Positions 47,482 to 57,360 of a DNA stretch of 64,000 nucleotides are shown in pieces (the stretch's first letter is position 1; every line of letters begins with the position of its first letter). This DNA comes from Siderastrea siderea. Lineage: Eukaryota; Cnidaria; Anthozoa; Scleractinia; Rhizangiidae. Where the stretch lies: contig OZ034975.1 in NCBI GenBank assembly GCA_964030785.1, positions 33,385,769 to 33,449,768 on the forward strand, in the 5' to 3' direction. A model generated the notes under the pieces. It had not been told where the DNA came from, made no database searches, and was given only the letters and a program-made list of their open reading frames with translations. Both the position numbers and the translations under genes were made by a program.

Positions 47482-48489
47482 GCTGGCACGGTCCAGAAAA
47501 TGTAATAAGTATGTTGCTGATTTTTTCAGACCTATGAATCATTTGGCTAGAAGCGTGCCAATACATATTCATGAAGACAGTTTTCCATTATAACTCCTCT
47601 TTAAACACGGAAACAGAAGAGAAAGCGAATGACTGAAACGAAAGGTAAGATTTCAGTCGCGTGTGTGCGATTTAAAATTAAGTTACATGTAATAGTTCCG
47701 AGCCAGCATTTATTTTTGTTCTGAAGTTGGAATATAAACCCTTTTTATTGAAAGTATGATATTCCATACCATTACACAACTACCGATAGAAGATAAGCAA
47801 ATCACGCTAATTATCGCATGCAGAATTAGAGCAGTTGCACCGTATACACGGTCTGATATCTCACGTAAAAAGAGGAAAGAAAAAGTTGTCTGTGCATTTT
47901 TCTTTATTATTTTTCTATTTGAAAACGGGACGCATTGCGGCTTCTGGCATGACAAGTTACACGCAGCTTCTGACAACCGCAGACCACTTTCTATAGCGAA
48001 GGCTCAGAAATCAACATGGCGATTTCGAGTCCAGGATAAAAGCGATCGTGTTCAGATCAAGGAAATGGTAAAAAACAAGCGATTTATCCGTAATATCTAC
48101 AGAGGTAAAAGACACCTTGTCTGCAGTACCAGTGCAGTTGGATAAACAACAGGATGTGTCAGGCTAGGAGCAGATCCCCAAGCTAGCTCCCATCTTCGGC
48201 GTTGATGTATACTTCCTGGACGACTTCCTGTCATATAAAACCCGATGAAATCGACGTAAAATTCTTTGTGGAAGACATGAAAAGGTTAGAAATTGAATTT
48301 ACAGTAGAAATGGCTGCAGGATTCTTCAAATATGTTTGAATATATCCAAACTATTGTCAGGAAAGCACCATTGTTTACTTTGCAGTTTCACGAGAGATCA
48401 TCAACTTTAGGAGCTCACTTCTCCAAAAATGTTGAAAAACCCAGACATTTGAATTACCAGGCGAAAAGATAAGGGCCCTTTGTACGTCA
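47482..48489. other. 3' flank of the ten-exon gene, no supported gene
   Basis: AATAAG at about 47504 could be a weak polyadenylation signal. A plus-strand frame at 47756-48145 is basic at its end (RFRVQDKSDRVQIKEMVKNK) but has no recognised domain. Confidence 0.35.
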
Positions 48490-48935
48490 GTATGTGCTAC
48501 AATTCATGTGAAGCTTTGCGAGGATTTTTTCGTCGAGCTTGGAAAATACGTCAAATTTACATACATTCCTTTATTGACAACGTTCCCTTCCGAAAATATT
48601 GAGAAAAAAATTATGAAGGACAGCTGTAGTTATGTTAATGGTATTGTTAAAGAGTCTATACCTAGTGGATTACATTCAGTTGGTTTTAATTGATTTGCTT
48701 TATAAACTGGAAGAAGTCGTGGCAATCAAATATTCGCTAAATTCATGCCTGTTTGAGGGCGAAAATGGCCGTCTGAGGGGACCCCCCTGGAAAACAGAAA
48801 GATTACGAGTTTGAGCCAAACCAATACCACATGTAACAATACTTCACCAAGTTATGCCTGTATGCAAAGTATGAACTAAATCTGTGATGTAGGCTGTAGC
48901 ACCTTTTGCATGGTTCTTTCGTGGACAGCCTCTTA
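48490..48935 (-). repeat. Dispersed repeat, inverted partner of about 39195-39650
   Basis: The reverse strand reads AGAGGCTGTCCACGAAAGAA, GGTGCTACAGCCTACATCAC, CAGGGGGGTCCCCTCAGACG and AATCCTCGCAAAG in the same order as the 39.2-kb copy. Confidence 0.7.
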
Positions 48936-49057
48936 AGCCAAAAAAAAGAAAAGAAAAGCAAATGGTTTTTGATTTCCACACTATTTCCCAAAATGATGCT
49001 CCTTTCAAGAACGTACCCACAATAATTTGTTAACACTGATAACACAGGAATGCTTAA

Positions 49058-49058
<1 letters not shown>

Positions 49059-49092
<34 letters not shown>
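49059..49092. repeat. (AATC)n microsatellite
   Basis: About eight tandem AATC units, followed by an AT-rich ATAATATAA tract to about 49160. Confidence 0.9.
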
Positions 49093-49096
<4 letters not shown>

Positions 49097-49704
49097 TAAT
49101 TTAAAAATATGCTAATATTATAATAATATAACTAATATAATACAATAATATAAATAAATAGGGGGTTTAGGGGGGAAGCTTGTCGCAGTAACTTGATATG
49201 GCTTCTTCGATCGCAAGTAAAAAATATTTCAAGAGGCCAAATCTTTTTTTTTTTTAATGATGTGCTTAATTTCAGTTCATTACATCTATTTAACTGAATA
49301 TTTTTAATAGATTTCATCTTTTTTATCTGTTTGAAAAACCTGCAGCCACAATTATTAGCAATGTTTGATCGCACATGGGTGAAAAAAAAAGTTCAATTTT
49401 CTCACATGGACAAAGGTTTCCGGTACAAAGGTAACGTATATTGAAAGCTTTGTGGGTATCATTCCAACTGCAGTCGCTCCCATGATATCTATAACTGGTG
49501 GGCGAAGGAATAAAGGCTGAAAAGATAACCCCTGTAAATGAAACTTTATTATAGTCTGTGTTCTGTTCAGTATACGCATAGTAATGCTGTTTGACATGAG
49601 TTTATTGCAACAAGAACTTACTGTCCAGTAAAAGCATAGGAAGACTCCGAAGACGAAATATGGGCAAAAAGGTTCATTATTTTAATGTTTTCCCATGTAC
49701 TCAC

Positions 49705-49943
49705 CAACGTTATTAACAACACTAATGTTAAGTGGACCCAAAGACGTTATACCATTAGTAGTAATACAAGTGTAGTTTCGAAAGTGATCCTTCTTAACAC
49801 AAGAGATAGACAACATATAGTTTTCTCCTTTCTGCAACAGAGTGTCATTTTTACCCAGGTAACAACTGGTGTTGGATATCCAAGAACAGGGCAACGTATT
49901 GTCAGCGATTGAGTGATTCTGTTAGCAATTGTCCATGTAAGAC
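49705..49943 (-). pseudogene. Ig domain exon 3 of the minus-strand receptor, one-base deletion
   Basis: The exon runs from a TTTGAAAG acceptor to a G|GTGAGT donor, phase 1 at both ends. It encodes ITQSLTIRCPVLGYPTPVVT (B-strand Cys), then in the next frame NDTLLQKGENYMLSISC and NYTCITTNGITSLGPLNISV (F-strand Cys). The length is 239 nt where a symmetrical 1-1 exon needs 240. The deficit maps to an A-run at about 49854 in the WVKNDT region. Either the gene is dead or one A was lost in assembly. Confidence 0.8.
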
Positions 49944-50169
49944 CTTTCAAAGAAAAGGCAAAACATTTTCTTGCAGTTTCCTTATTTGTCAACACAACCA
50001 TAACGGTGCAACCTGCTTTTTGCATCCAGATAAGTAAGTTCTATGTCTTACTTCAGTAGCAGGTTCTTTTTCATGTGCGTGTTGCAACCGTCCTTGAGAG
50101 ATAAGTTTGCTAGAGGCACTTATGTGCCGGACGTACAAGCAAAGTAATACCCCGACCGTGATACAAAGC

Positions 50170-50506
50170 GGGTGGGAGGTGATGGACCCCTTAGGTTTTC
50201 GTTACGTTACAATATTTCGAAAAGATCTCACCTTTAGTAGAAAGCATGTGATGTGCTCTACAAGATGAGGTATATATAATGGTTTGCCGCGCTGCTGGGA
50301 GCCTGTGACGTCATCCAAGATGGTCGCCATTCTAAGCGCCATCTTCGATCTTACCGAAAATTAGAAATTGTCAAAAAACGACAAAAATTGGAAAACTTTG
50401 ATGCTGGGCTTGATAAAATTTTGGGCATTTTTCACCTATCAAGAGTAAAAAACGGTGGCATTCCACCCCCTACCCCCCCCCCCCCCATTGTGCGCCCGAG
50501 GGTTAA
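50170..50506. repeat. Truncated TTAA-type MITE end
   Basis: A C-homopolymer followed by CGAGGG and TTAA (50503-50506) resembles the right end of the 37-kb piggyBac-like element. The interior ATGGTCGCCAT/GGCGCCAT-type words and the missing left end suggest a truncated old copy. Confidence 0.4.
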
Positions 50507-50731
50507 CAAGGAAGTTATCTACATTGGAACTTTTCAAAATGAGGTCATTTGGGGTAATAGTGACGAGCACTTAGGACGGCTGCGTTGGAGGCTATTGGGG
50601 TTGTGGCTGTGAAAGCAGCCGCGACTCTAAGAAAATTGTTAACATGCATACAGCAATCGTAATACAATTAGAGTGATCGCACTTTGCAAAAACCATTTTT
50701 GCTGTTCTCGCAATTATTTAACAAACTTTAC

Positions 50732-50992
50732 CTAATACTTGCAGGAAGCCTGTAGCTGTAGTTGGCTGGTCAACGTTGGCAGTAGCGTGACAGACATAAT
50801 ACCCAGTACTACCAACGGAGACGCCTTTTATGGTGAGCTCAGAGGACCCACTGCCAGAGGAATTGATCAAGAGTTCATTTTGACCATAATACCACGTGAA
50901 TGACTGGCTTGGAACATTAACGGCAGTGCATGTAAATGTTGTAGATGTGCCCACTTCAGCCACTTGAACAGCAGGATGTACAAAAGCTGGGC
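50732..50992 (-). CDS. Ig domain exon 2 of the minus-strand receptor (intact)
   Basis: The acceptor TTCTTTAG and donor G|GTAAAG bound a 261-nt, phase 1-1 exon with no lesion. It encodes GPAFVHPAVQVAEVGTSTTF, TCTAVNVPSQSFTWYYGQNE, SSELTIKGVSVGSTGYYVCH and TGFLQVLG. The Cys-Trp-DxGxY-Cys pattern (here STGYYVC) is a standard I/C2-type Ig fold. Exon symmetry fits a cassette in an Ig-repeat receptor. The decayed exon at 3937-4218 is its paralogue. Confidence 0.88.
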
Positions 50993-51040
50993 CTAAAGAA
51001 CGAACCCGAATTACCTCCATTAGTCAACTTAATTTTAATG

Positions 51041-51042
51041 AA

Positions 51043-51088
<46 letters not shown>
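51041..51088. repeat. (ATT)n microsatellite
   Basis: Uninterrupted TTATTATTATT for about 48 bp, in the intron between Ig exons 1 and 2. Confidence 0.95.
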
Positions 51089-51304
51089 TAAATTTGTCTT
51101 TGATTTCATTCAGTGTGGCCTATTGTAAGGTGACTGAACCTTTTTACGGATGTCATGCAACTTGGAATTTTCAGTGCTTTTCATTAAAACAAACATACAA
51201 ACAAATTGAAAGACCTTAGAACATTGCATGATTTATTATACAAAAATCACGAGGTTGCGAAGCTAGAAAAAAAAAGTCGGCTGCTATCTTGTGGGGACAT
51301 AAGG

Positions 51305-51756
51305 ACTGGTTTTCACTAGTAAAGAAGTCGGAATCAGAGTCGGAGTCGTAATCGAAGTCGTAAGAGCGCTTACGTTCTAGTGAAAATCAAGCAACGGAGC
51401 TCGTAAGCGGAGTCTAATTCAGGGCTCGTTAATCGGAGTCCCAAGAATCATAACGTTTCCCTTTTCTTATGATTGCTCTTATGGCTCAGTCGCTTATGAT
51501 TTAGTGAAAACCAGGTTGTCGGCGTCGTAAGCAGAAGAAGAATAAAAAACCAATCACAGGGCTCGTCCTCAGGCGCACCGGGTACAAAATTGTGCTTACG
51601 ACTCGGAAAATCTGGTCTTCACTAGTTCATAAGCGACGGAATCGTAAGCGCAAACGGAAACTCTGCTTACGACTCCGTTGTTTGATTTTTACTAGATCGT
51701 AACGATCTACGCTTCTGATTAGGACTCCGACTCCGTCACTAGTGAAAACCAGCTTT
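51305..51756. repeat. 452-bp foldback element with CACTAGTGAAAACCAG ends
   Basis: CTGGTTTTCACTAGT at the left and ACTAGTGAAAACCAG at the right are inverted. Between them AGTCGTAAGCG / CGCTTACGACT and TTCACTAG / CTAGTGAA words recur in both orientations, so the segment can fold into several nested hairpins. No coding capacity is evident. Confidence 0.8.
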
Positions 51757-51805
51757 AAGAACCTACCTTACCCAATTTTAACAAAGAGTACTTTTAATTA
51801 ACTTG

Positions 51806-52160
51806 TAATTAACCCTAGTCAACCCTGGAGGGGGGAGGGGGCACAAAGTAACCGGCATGTATTTGAACGTGTAACGGTTTTAACATGCAAGCAAAAAGCC
51901 ACCAAACATTGTCCCTTAACTGGGACCAATTTGGTATGACATTCCATTGTTAAGCAAATCTGTTGCCATGGCAACCTTATTTGACAAGTAGATTTCTCAA
52001 AATTTCAATTATACTGCTTGAAGTGAAAAAATATATCTCTAACTTTTACATTTTAGATCATTTCAGTGTTCCTTTCTTGGTTTTTATTACTTTGTCGACA
52101 ATTTTTTGTGTGCTTTTTTTTAAGGTTTTGGAGAAAGGAAGAAATTCAAGCCGGCATATA
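51806..52160. repeat. Diverged TTAACCC-ended repeat fragment
   Basis: TTAACCCTAGTC.ACCC then a G-rich run and GTTGCCATGGCAACC resemble the left half of the 37046-37637 element (TTAACCCTATTCAGAC, G-run, GTTACCATGGCAACC). The right end is missing. Confidence 0.5.
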
Positions 52161-53522
52161 AACGATGGCTGTCGTTTGAAAATTATGACGAAATATACTA
52201 TTAATATCTAATTATTATAACGATACCTATAGAAATGTAATCTAGTATATAAAATTGCATATCTTTTTTTTTTAGTTACTGTATAAAACAAAGAACGACG
52301 ATTCCATGCAAGTGACGTCTTAACTTGTATGAGGGGTAATTCCAGCACATGTTGCTGCAAGGTCAATATATAATACATTCTCGGTCTTGCCACTAATTTT
52401 AACAAGGCAGTTAAATTTAAGGCCAAATTAACGTAAAGGGGACTTCCAAGCTTGATCGTTAAGTACTAGAAAGTCGATCAAATTTCTTTGGGAGTGGGAG
52501 TGTTCTTCAATTTTTTTTTTTGCTGATTATACCTTTCAATGTAGCCATCGCTCAAATGGCTCTACTCACACACTAGATGAAGAAACTGAAGAAGATCAAA
52601 AAAGGTGTTTTTTTTCACATAGAGCTGTCAAGACGTTTGTCAATTCGTCGCACGATAAGCAGACACTTCCTCACGAGTATCCAAAGGGACCTGGACCCTT
52701 CTTTTTGGTACCTTGGCAGAATGTGTAGCTGTTGTAGACACATTCAAGGCCATCAGACAAGCCCGACATAACGGTTTTAATTTAACAACAGATCTCGACA
52801 TTTTCAACGTGACAAATCGTTGCTAGAAAAAATTGTAGAGTTGACTCTTTTTTTACGACTAACGGTTAAAATTTTTCATTTGTCACGCCTAACGACTAAA
52901 TTTCTGACCGTTTTACGGCTAACGGTTAACCCTATTGAGACCCTCTTGTTGTGCAATTTCTTGTCAGACGTTGGATATCTAGGGACAAGTTACTTTATAA
53001 AGATGATGGGATGGCAGGGAGGAGGTGTTGCAATCACTGTCTCAAAATAACAAAATAATGTTCGCACACTTGCGTGAAAAGAGGCCTGTCTTTGTCTGAT
53101 TATTTTCATTTTCATTACTTCCTTACATCACATCTTTTGTTCATTAAAAAAAGAACCCTCTCCCTTACGTGTGCATTCCATATGAATGAAATAGGAGATA
53201 TGAAATAGGATGTGGCTCAAGAGAGAATGAATAAAGAGGCAAAACGTTTTCTATATATGCACCAACAAATAACTTTGGGTTACTAGTGGATTGTTTTGGC
53301 GGCCATATATTAATAGTTAACATCCAATTATAATTTTAAGTGTCCTTTAAACAACATTTTTCTCAACTTCCTTGAAGTTCACCCATTGTCTACTTTCTTC
53401 TATTTGATAAACACTGTAAAAATGGCCAAAACGTTTAAACTGTTTCTGGAGTGTTGCGCTATTTAAATATTTCTGGAGTGTTGTTGTGTTGCGGGTGGGC
53501 GGGCGCGTACGCTGACGTCACA
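52161..53522. other. Intronic or intergenic, repeat-derived
   Basis: About 52840-52930 repeats (T)ACG(A/G)CTAACGGTTAA words and leads into TTAACCCTATTGAGACC at 52926, another end of the TTAA family. No exon is recognised. Confidence 0.4.
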
Positions 53523-53592
53523 ACCAAAATTTCTCGGATCGATAGGTTACCAAATTTCCCTTAGCAATGGTGCTCCGAAAGCGCGCTGCCCG
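53523..53592. repeat. Dispersed repeat, copy B (partner at 7271-7342)
   Basis: ACCAAAATTTCTCGGATCGA...TTACCAAATTTCCCTTAGCA followed by GCGCGC matches copy A in the same orientation. Confidence 0.7.
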
Positions 53593-53789
53593 CACTTTTC
53601 CGCTAAAAATGGCCAAAACATTTGAAATATTTTTGGCGTGTTGCACTACAAAAATGTGGTGGCATCTTTGGATTGCATGAAATCTCAGAGGCGTAATTAA
53701 GGGAAAAGGCTGAAACTTAAAAAGAAGATAGGGAAAGGAAAAGGCATTAATCTGAGCATGGTAATATACAGTTACGAATGTAATCATAC

Positions 53790-54149
53790 CTGTGACAACA
53801 AGGCTAATGATACTATCTTCTGTATTCCCACTTTTGTCTTCTAGTTTACATCTCACATTAATAGTGTCCTCAAAGGTGACATTCTTCAAGACAGACGTTG
53901 CTTTTCCTTTCTTAGACACTCTCTCCCTGAACTCTGTTGGCATGGCTGGATTGTATTAAGAATGCCATCACCTGATTAAAGCATCAGCTTTACAGTTTTG
54001 GCCGCTGTCCTGCTGTAAGCCCACCAACTAGTTTCACCAAGTTCAGCGGGTTTTATTGTCAACTGAGTGATCCCATTCCAAGATCGCGTCTGTACCTGCC
54101 ATAAAGTAGACTGGGTTTAATGGTAGTTTAGTAAATGTCAGGACTCCTT
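53790..54149 (-). pseudogene. Ig domain exon 1 of the minus-strand receptor, frameshifted
   Basis: The acceptor TCTCTACAG and donor G|GTATGA bound a 360-nt phase 1-1 exon. Its three pieces lie in different frames: GVLTFTKLPLNPVYFMAGTD and AILEWDHSVDNKT, then PAELGETSWWAYSRTAAKTV, then MPTEFRERVSKKGKATSVLK with FEDTINVRCKLEDKSG and ISLVVTG. The order fits an N-terminal Ig variant. Two frameshifts and a stop make it non-functional, although the exon length remains a multiple of three. Confidence 0.7.
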
Positions 54150-55794
54150 CTGTAGAGAAAAATAATGAAGTGGAAAAGTCTATCTATCGTGCTTTCTTTA
54201 GAAGGACTAGAAACTTACTTGTTTTACGTGTTTTACTACGTTGAAATGTTAACTACCAATCAGTTTAGTTTTTATGGAGTATTTTGTAGCTGGTTTTCAA
54301 GCGACGTCATAAAATTCTAAAATCATAAATCGCGAGGTCTTCTGATGTTATATCCACACTAGGTTGAAGAAGACTTAAAAATATAGATTTTTTCACAAGT
54401 CTCCAGTCCGGTAGCGTCTTGAATTTCTGCCTTTAACCCTACGTGACACCAACATGGCGTTCATAACAAACCTTTTTCTTATGCAAGAAAGGGCTCTCCG
54501 TGTGATTTTTAGCAGGTTGGACTGTTAGAGCATTAGTAGGGAAATTAATGTGAATTTATAGTAGTTCACAAGAGAAAAGTAATCTCTTGAAGAGTAGAAG
54601 TGAATTCCAGATGTTTTCATTGATTTCCAACCGCCACGTTGGTGTCCCTCTAACATGGCGTTTCCATACTTAGGTCTATAAATTACAGTCGAACGTTTCG
54701 GCAAATAACCCAGCAACGGAATATTGTACAGATCTGAGACTTGGCGAAATTGTTTATTTGTTGATCTTTTACAACGTTACAAATTCTTGGCTTCTTTCGT
54801 TGAATGGTTTTGATTCTAATGTTGTATGGAGTGACATTGAAAACCGAGAATGGTTCACAAGGGTCTAGTCGCTTCTTCTCATGTCGCAAGGACCAGGAAA
54901 GAAAAACAACTGCATGTCTGTTTGAAAATGTCACATAAGTTAATAAACTAAAGGGAGTATTATAAAACAAGCAAGAAGGTCCACAATAGGTGAATGAATA
55001 ACCTTTATTTAAACACGATAGAAAGTTAAAGCACAATGCTTGTGGGGTCGTGTATTAACTAAATATTACTAAATACTAATAAACTAATATATTTCTAAAT
55101 TACTACTAAATACTTATATACTAAATTGGATCGTAACAACTATAAAAATAATTAATTATACAACAATCAGTAACATTTAAAGTCATTGTAATGCCTAGGG
55201 AGCGACGGTTTTTCGGAATACGGAATTCAGGCTTTTTAAGGGCGAAATTCGGGAATAAGTAATAAATATTGAGTGAGGTTCAGGATTTAAAATATGAACG
55301 AGATACGCGATGTAGCAATTGGTCATGCCCTTGTCCAGGAGGTTTTTCTCTCTTTTTTTTTCCAAACGAACTTTTAAGCAGACGCCAGGGTCTGGATCTG
55401 ACCTCGCAGACGCTGATTGGTGGATATTTTAACGACCACGCAACTTAATGTGATTGGCCCGCTTAATTGAACCTATCGAGAAGTGGACGAGTGTATTTGT
55501 CACATCACCGAGATATGACACCATCTGATTCAGTGCTAACCGCTAGTGTAAAAAAAAAAAAATATTTTGTTCAGTATTGCTCAGTCGATTTGTAAGGAAG
55601 ACACCATTAGAAAACCAAGGGAATTTGAATTTGTTAGTACCCAGGGCTTGGAGATGAAGCAGAATTAGTCAAATGACACAAACATTTCTCTCAGCGTGAT
55701 CCAGACTTTACCGGTCGTTGACTCTGTCTGCGACACAGGCTATCACTTACTCTCATTAAGAGCAAAGTAAATTTATTTCTCTAAAAAGCCGCGA
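54150..55794. other. Intron 1 of the minus-strand receptor, no further exon seen
   Basis: AT-rich sequence with ACTAAATA-type words at about 55055-55130. Short frames at 54.5-55.0 kb show no motif. Confidence 0.4.
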
Positions 55795-56611
55795 GCCTGC
55801 TTCATACTAGTGACATAATGACACGATGGCATAACGACATAATGATGTCGACAATTATGACCACCAGCATAACGACACGTTTTTTATATTTTACTTATTT
55901 TATTTATTTATTTATTTAATATTATTTAATTCCAAATTACACAAATTGCACAAGAAAATCCAACGATTCTGAGGTCAGCCTAAAACAGAATACGAGATTT
56001 CTTGGAATAAGCCGCCTAATTACCATAGATAGTCTCCCTCTAGACTCAACCACGTGGAGATGACATTTCTTGTTGCTGTCGACGACGCCGTCGTTGAAGG
56101 CTTCAGATCACAAAATCTGCTGCAAGAGGAGAATAGGTGCCTCCTATCTTTCAAGACGAAGCGAGACGGGCACACGGCCAGCACCAAAAACTTGTCAGAT
56201 AGCTTAGTTTAGTTTTACTTTCTTTGAGTTTTTTTTTCTAAAGTAAAGAGTACCAGTGGACTATTCCCGTTAGAAGTTCATCGGACACTTACTTCTGGCA
56301 CCTCTTCCAAGAAGCTGCTATGTTGTCATGCCTGGGGTGGATTTACGGTTCAATAATTGTTTCGAGCCTCTGATTCCACACTTGTTATGTCGTTATGTCA
56401 ACTAAGTTGTTCACACTTGTTTAGCAGAGACATAACTTCACAATGACAAAAACATAAAGACATAAGGGAAATAGATCAGTTTTTTTCCTTATGTAGTTAT
56501 GCTGCTAATATGGCGTCATGTCTCCATGTTCACAGTGCTCACATATAAACGACATAACTACCCTGTTATGTAGTTATGTGTATGTCGTTATGACGCTAGT
56601 GTGAACCAGAC
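55795..56611. mobile_element. 817-bp foldback element rich in CATAACGACATAA words
   Basis: The left GCCTGCTTCATACTAGTGAC (then ATAATGAC) and the right (reverse) GTCTGGTTCACACTAGCGTC (then ATAACGAC) are imperfect terminal inverted repeats. CATAA(C/T)GACA words recur near both ends (55805-55885; 56425-56590) in both orientations. No coding capacity is evident. It lies in the first intron of the minus-strand receptor. Confidence 0.7.
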
Positions 56612-57276
56612 TTAGCTGCTTTTGGAATTTTGGATTTTGGATACAATTTGGAAGCTAAAAGTTTGTAGATTCCTCAGTACATAATGACTTGGAGATCAAC
56701 ATACGCTAAATAGCCCAAACGTGCTCGGAGTTGACTCATTTATCGTCTGGCGCGACGTAATTGATATTCAAACAATTTGTAACCACACAACACTAACCGC
56801 TTGCATAAATACTTTTTTTCTCCAACAAGCGTTCATACATCCCTGATTTTCAATCAATTATCGTCGAGAGCACCGTATTTCCAACGACTTCTTCTGATTT
56901 TGTAAAGTTTGGCTATAGTATGGTTTCAGACGACTTCCCTGTAGTAACAATCAACGGCCTAAAAATTTAAATGATCACAAAGTCGCCTCATTGACAGCTT
57001 GATCGACCACTCAGTAAACAAAAACGTTTAAACTTTAGTTGAACAAGATTCAGCGCAAAATATTGACATGTTCAGAGTCGTTTGAACTGAAAGTCGTTAC
57101 AAGGCAACATAGCAAAACACATTCCAAACGAAACAAAATGCTTTTTGCCGTTAAGATTCCATGGGCCATTTATGAATGGTCGTCTAGCGTCTTTCGATAA
57201 GTCGGTCTGTAAACACAACTCGCTTAGAAAACATGTCAATAATCGGCCTCTAGGAACGGGAAAAAATTGAACTTAC

Positions 57277-57360
57277 CGGCATGTGAAATAAGGTAAAAAA
57301 CAAGAGCCCAATAAACACACGGCAAACTGTGTGTATTCTAACAGAATTCGCGAAACCCAT
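57277..57360 (-). CDS. Signal-peptide exon of the minus-strand Ig receptor
   Basis: The ATG at 57360 opens 28 codons ending at a perfect CCG|GTAAGT donor. After a short polar start (MGFANSVRIHT) comes a hydrophobic core (VCRVFIGLLFFTLFHMP) of signal-peptide type. Its spacing and a recurring N-[AS]-V...LL.F pattern resemble the signal exon at 60449-60524. The exon ends in phase 0, whereas the next Ig exon needs phase 1, so either an indel has occurred or an undetected exon intervenes. Confidence 0.55.

Noticed and set aside
47756..48145. 129-codon ORF 3' of the ten-exon gene
   Set aside because: No domain recognised, and a mixed low-complexity N-terminal half; insufficient support.
49360..49531. 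Possible further exon (FN3-like or Cys-rich) downstream of Ig exon 3 on the minus strand
   Set aside because: An acceptor-like CATTTACAG precedes it, but different phases give different, equally unconvincing peptides and no donor is clear.
54431..54665. CACCAACATGGCG-type inverted motif pair as a MITE
   Set aside because: The match is about 13 bp only and the flanks do not extend it.
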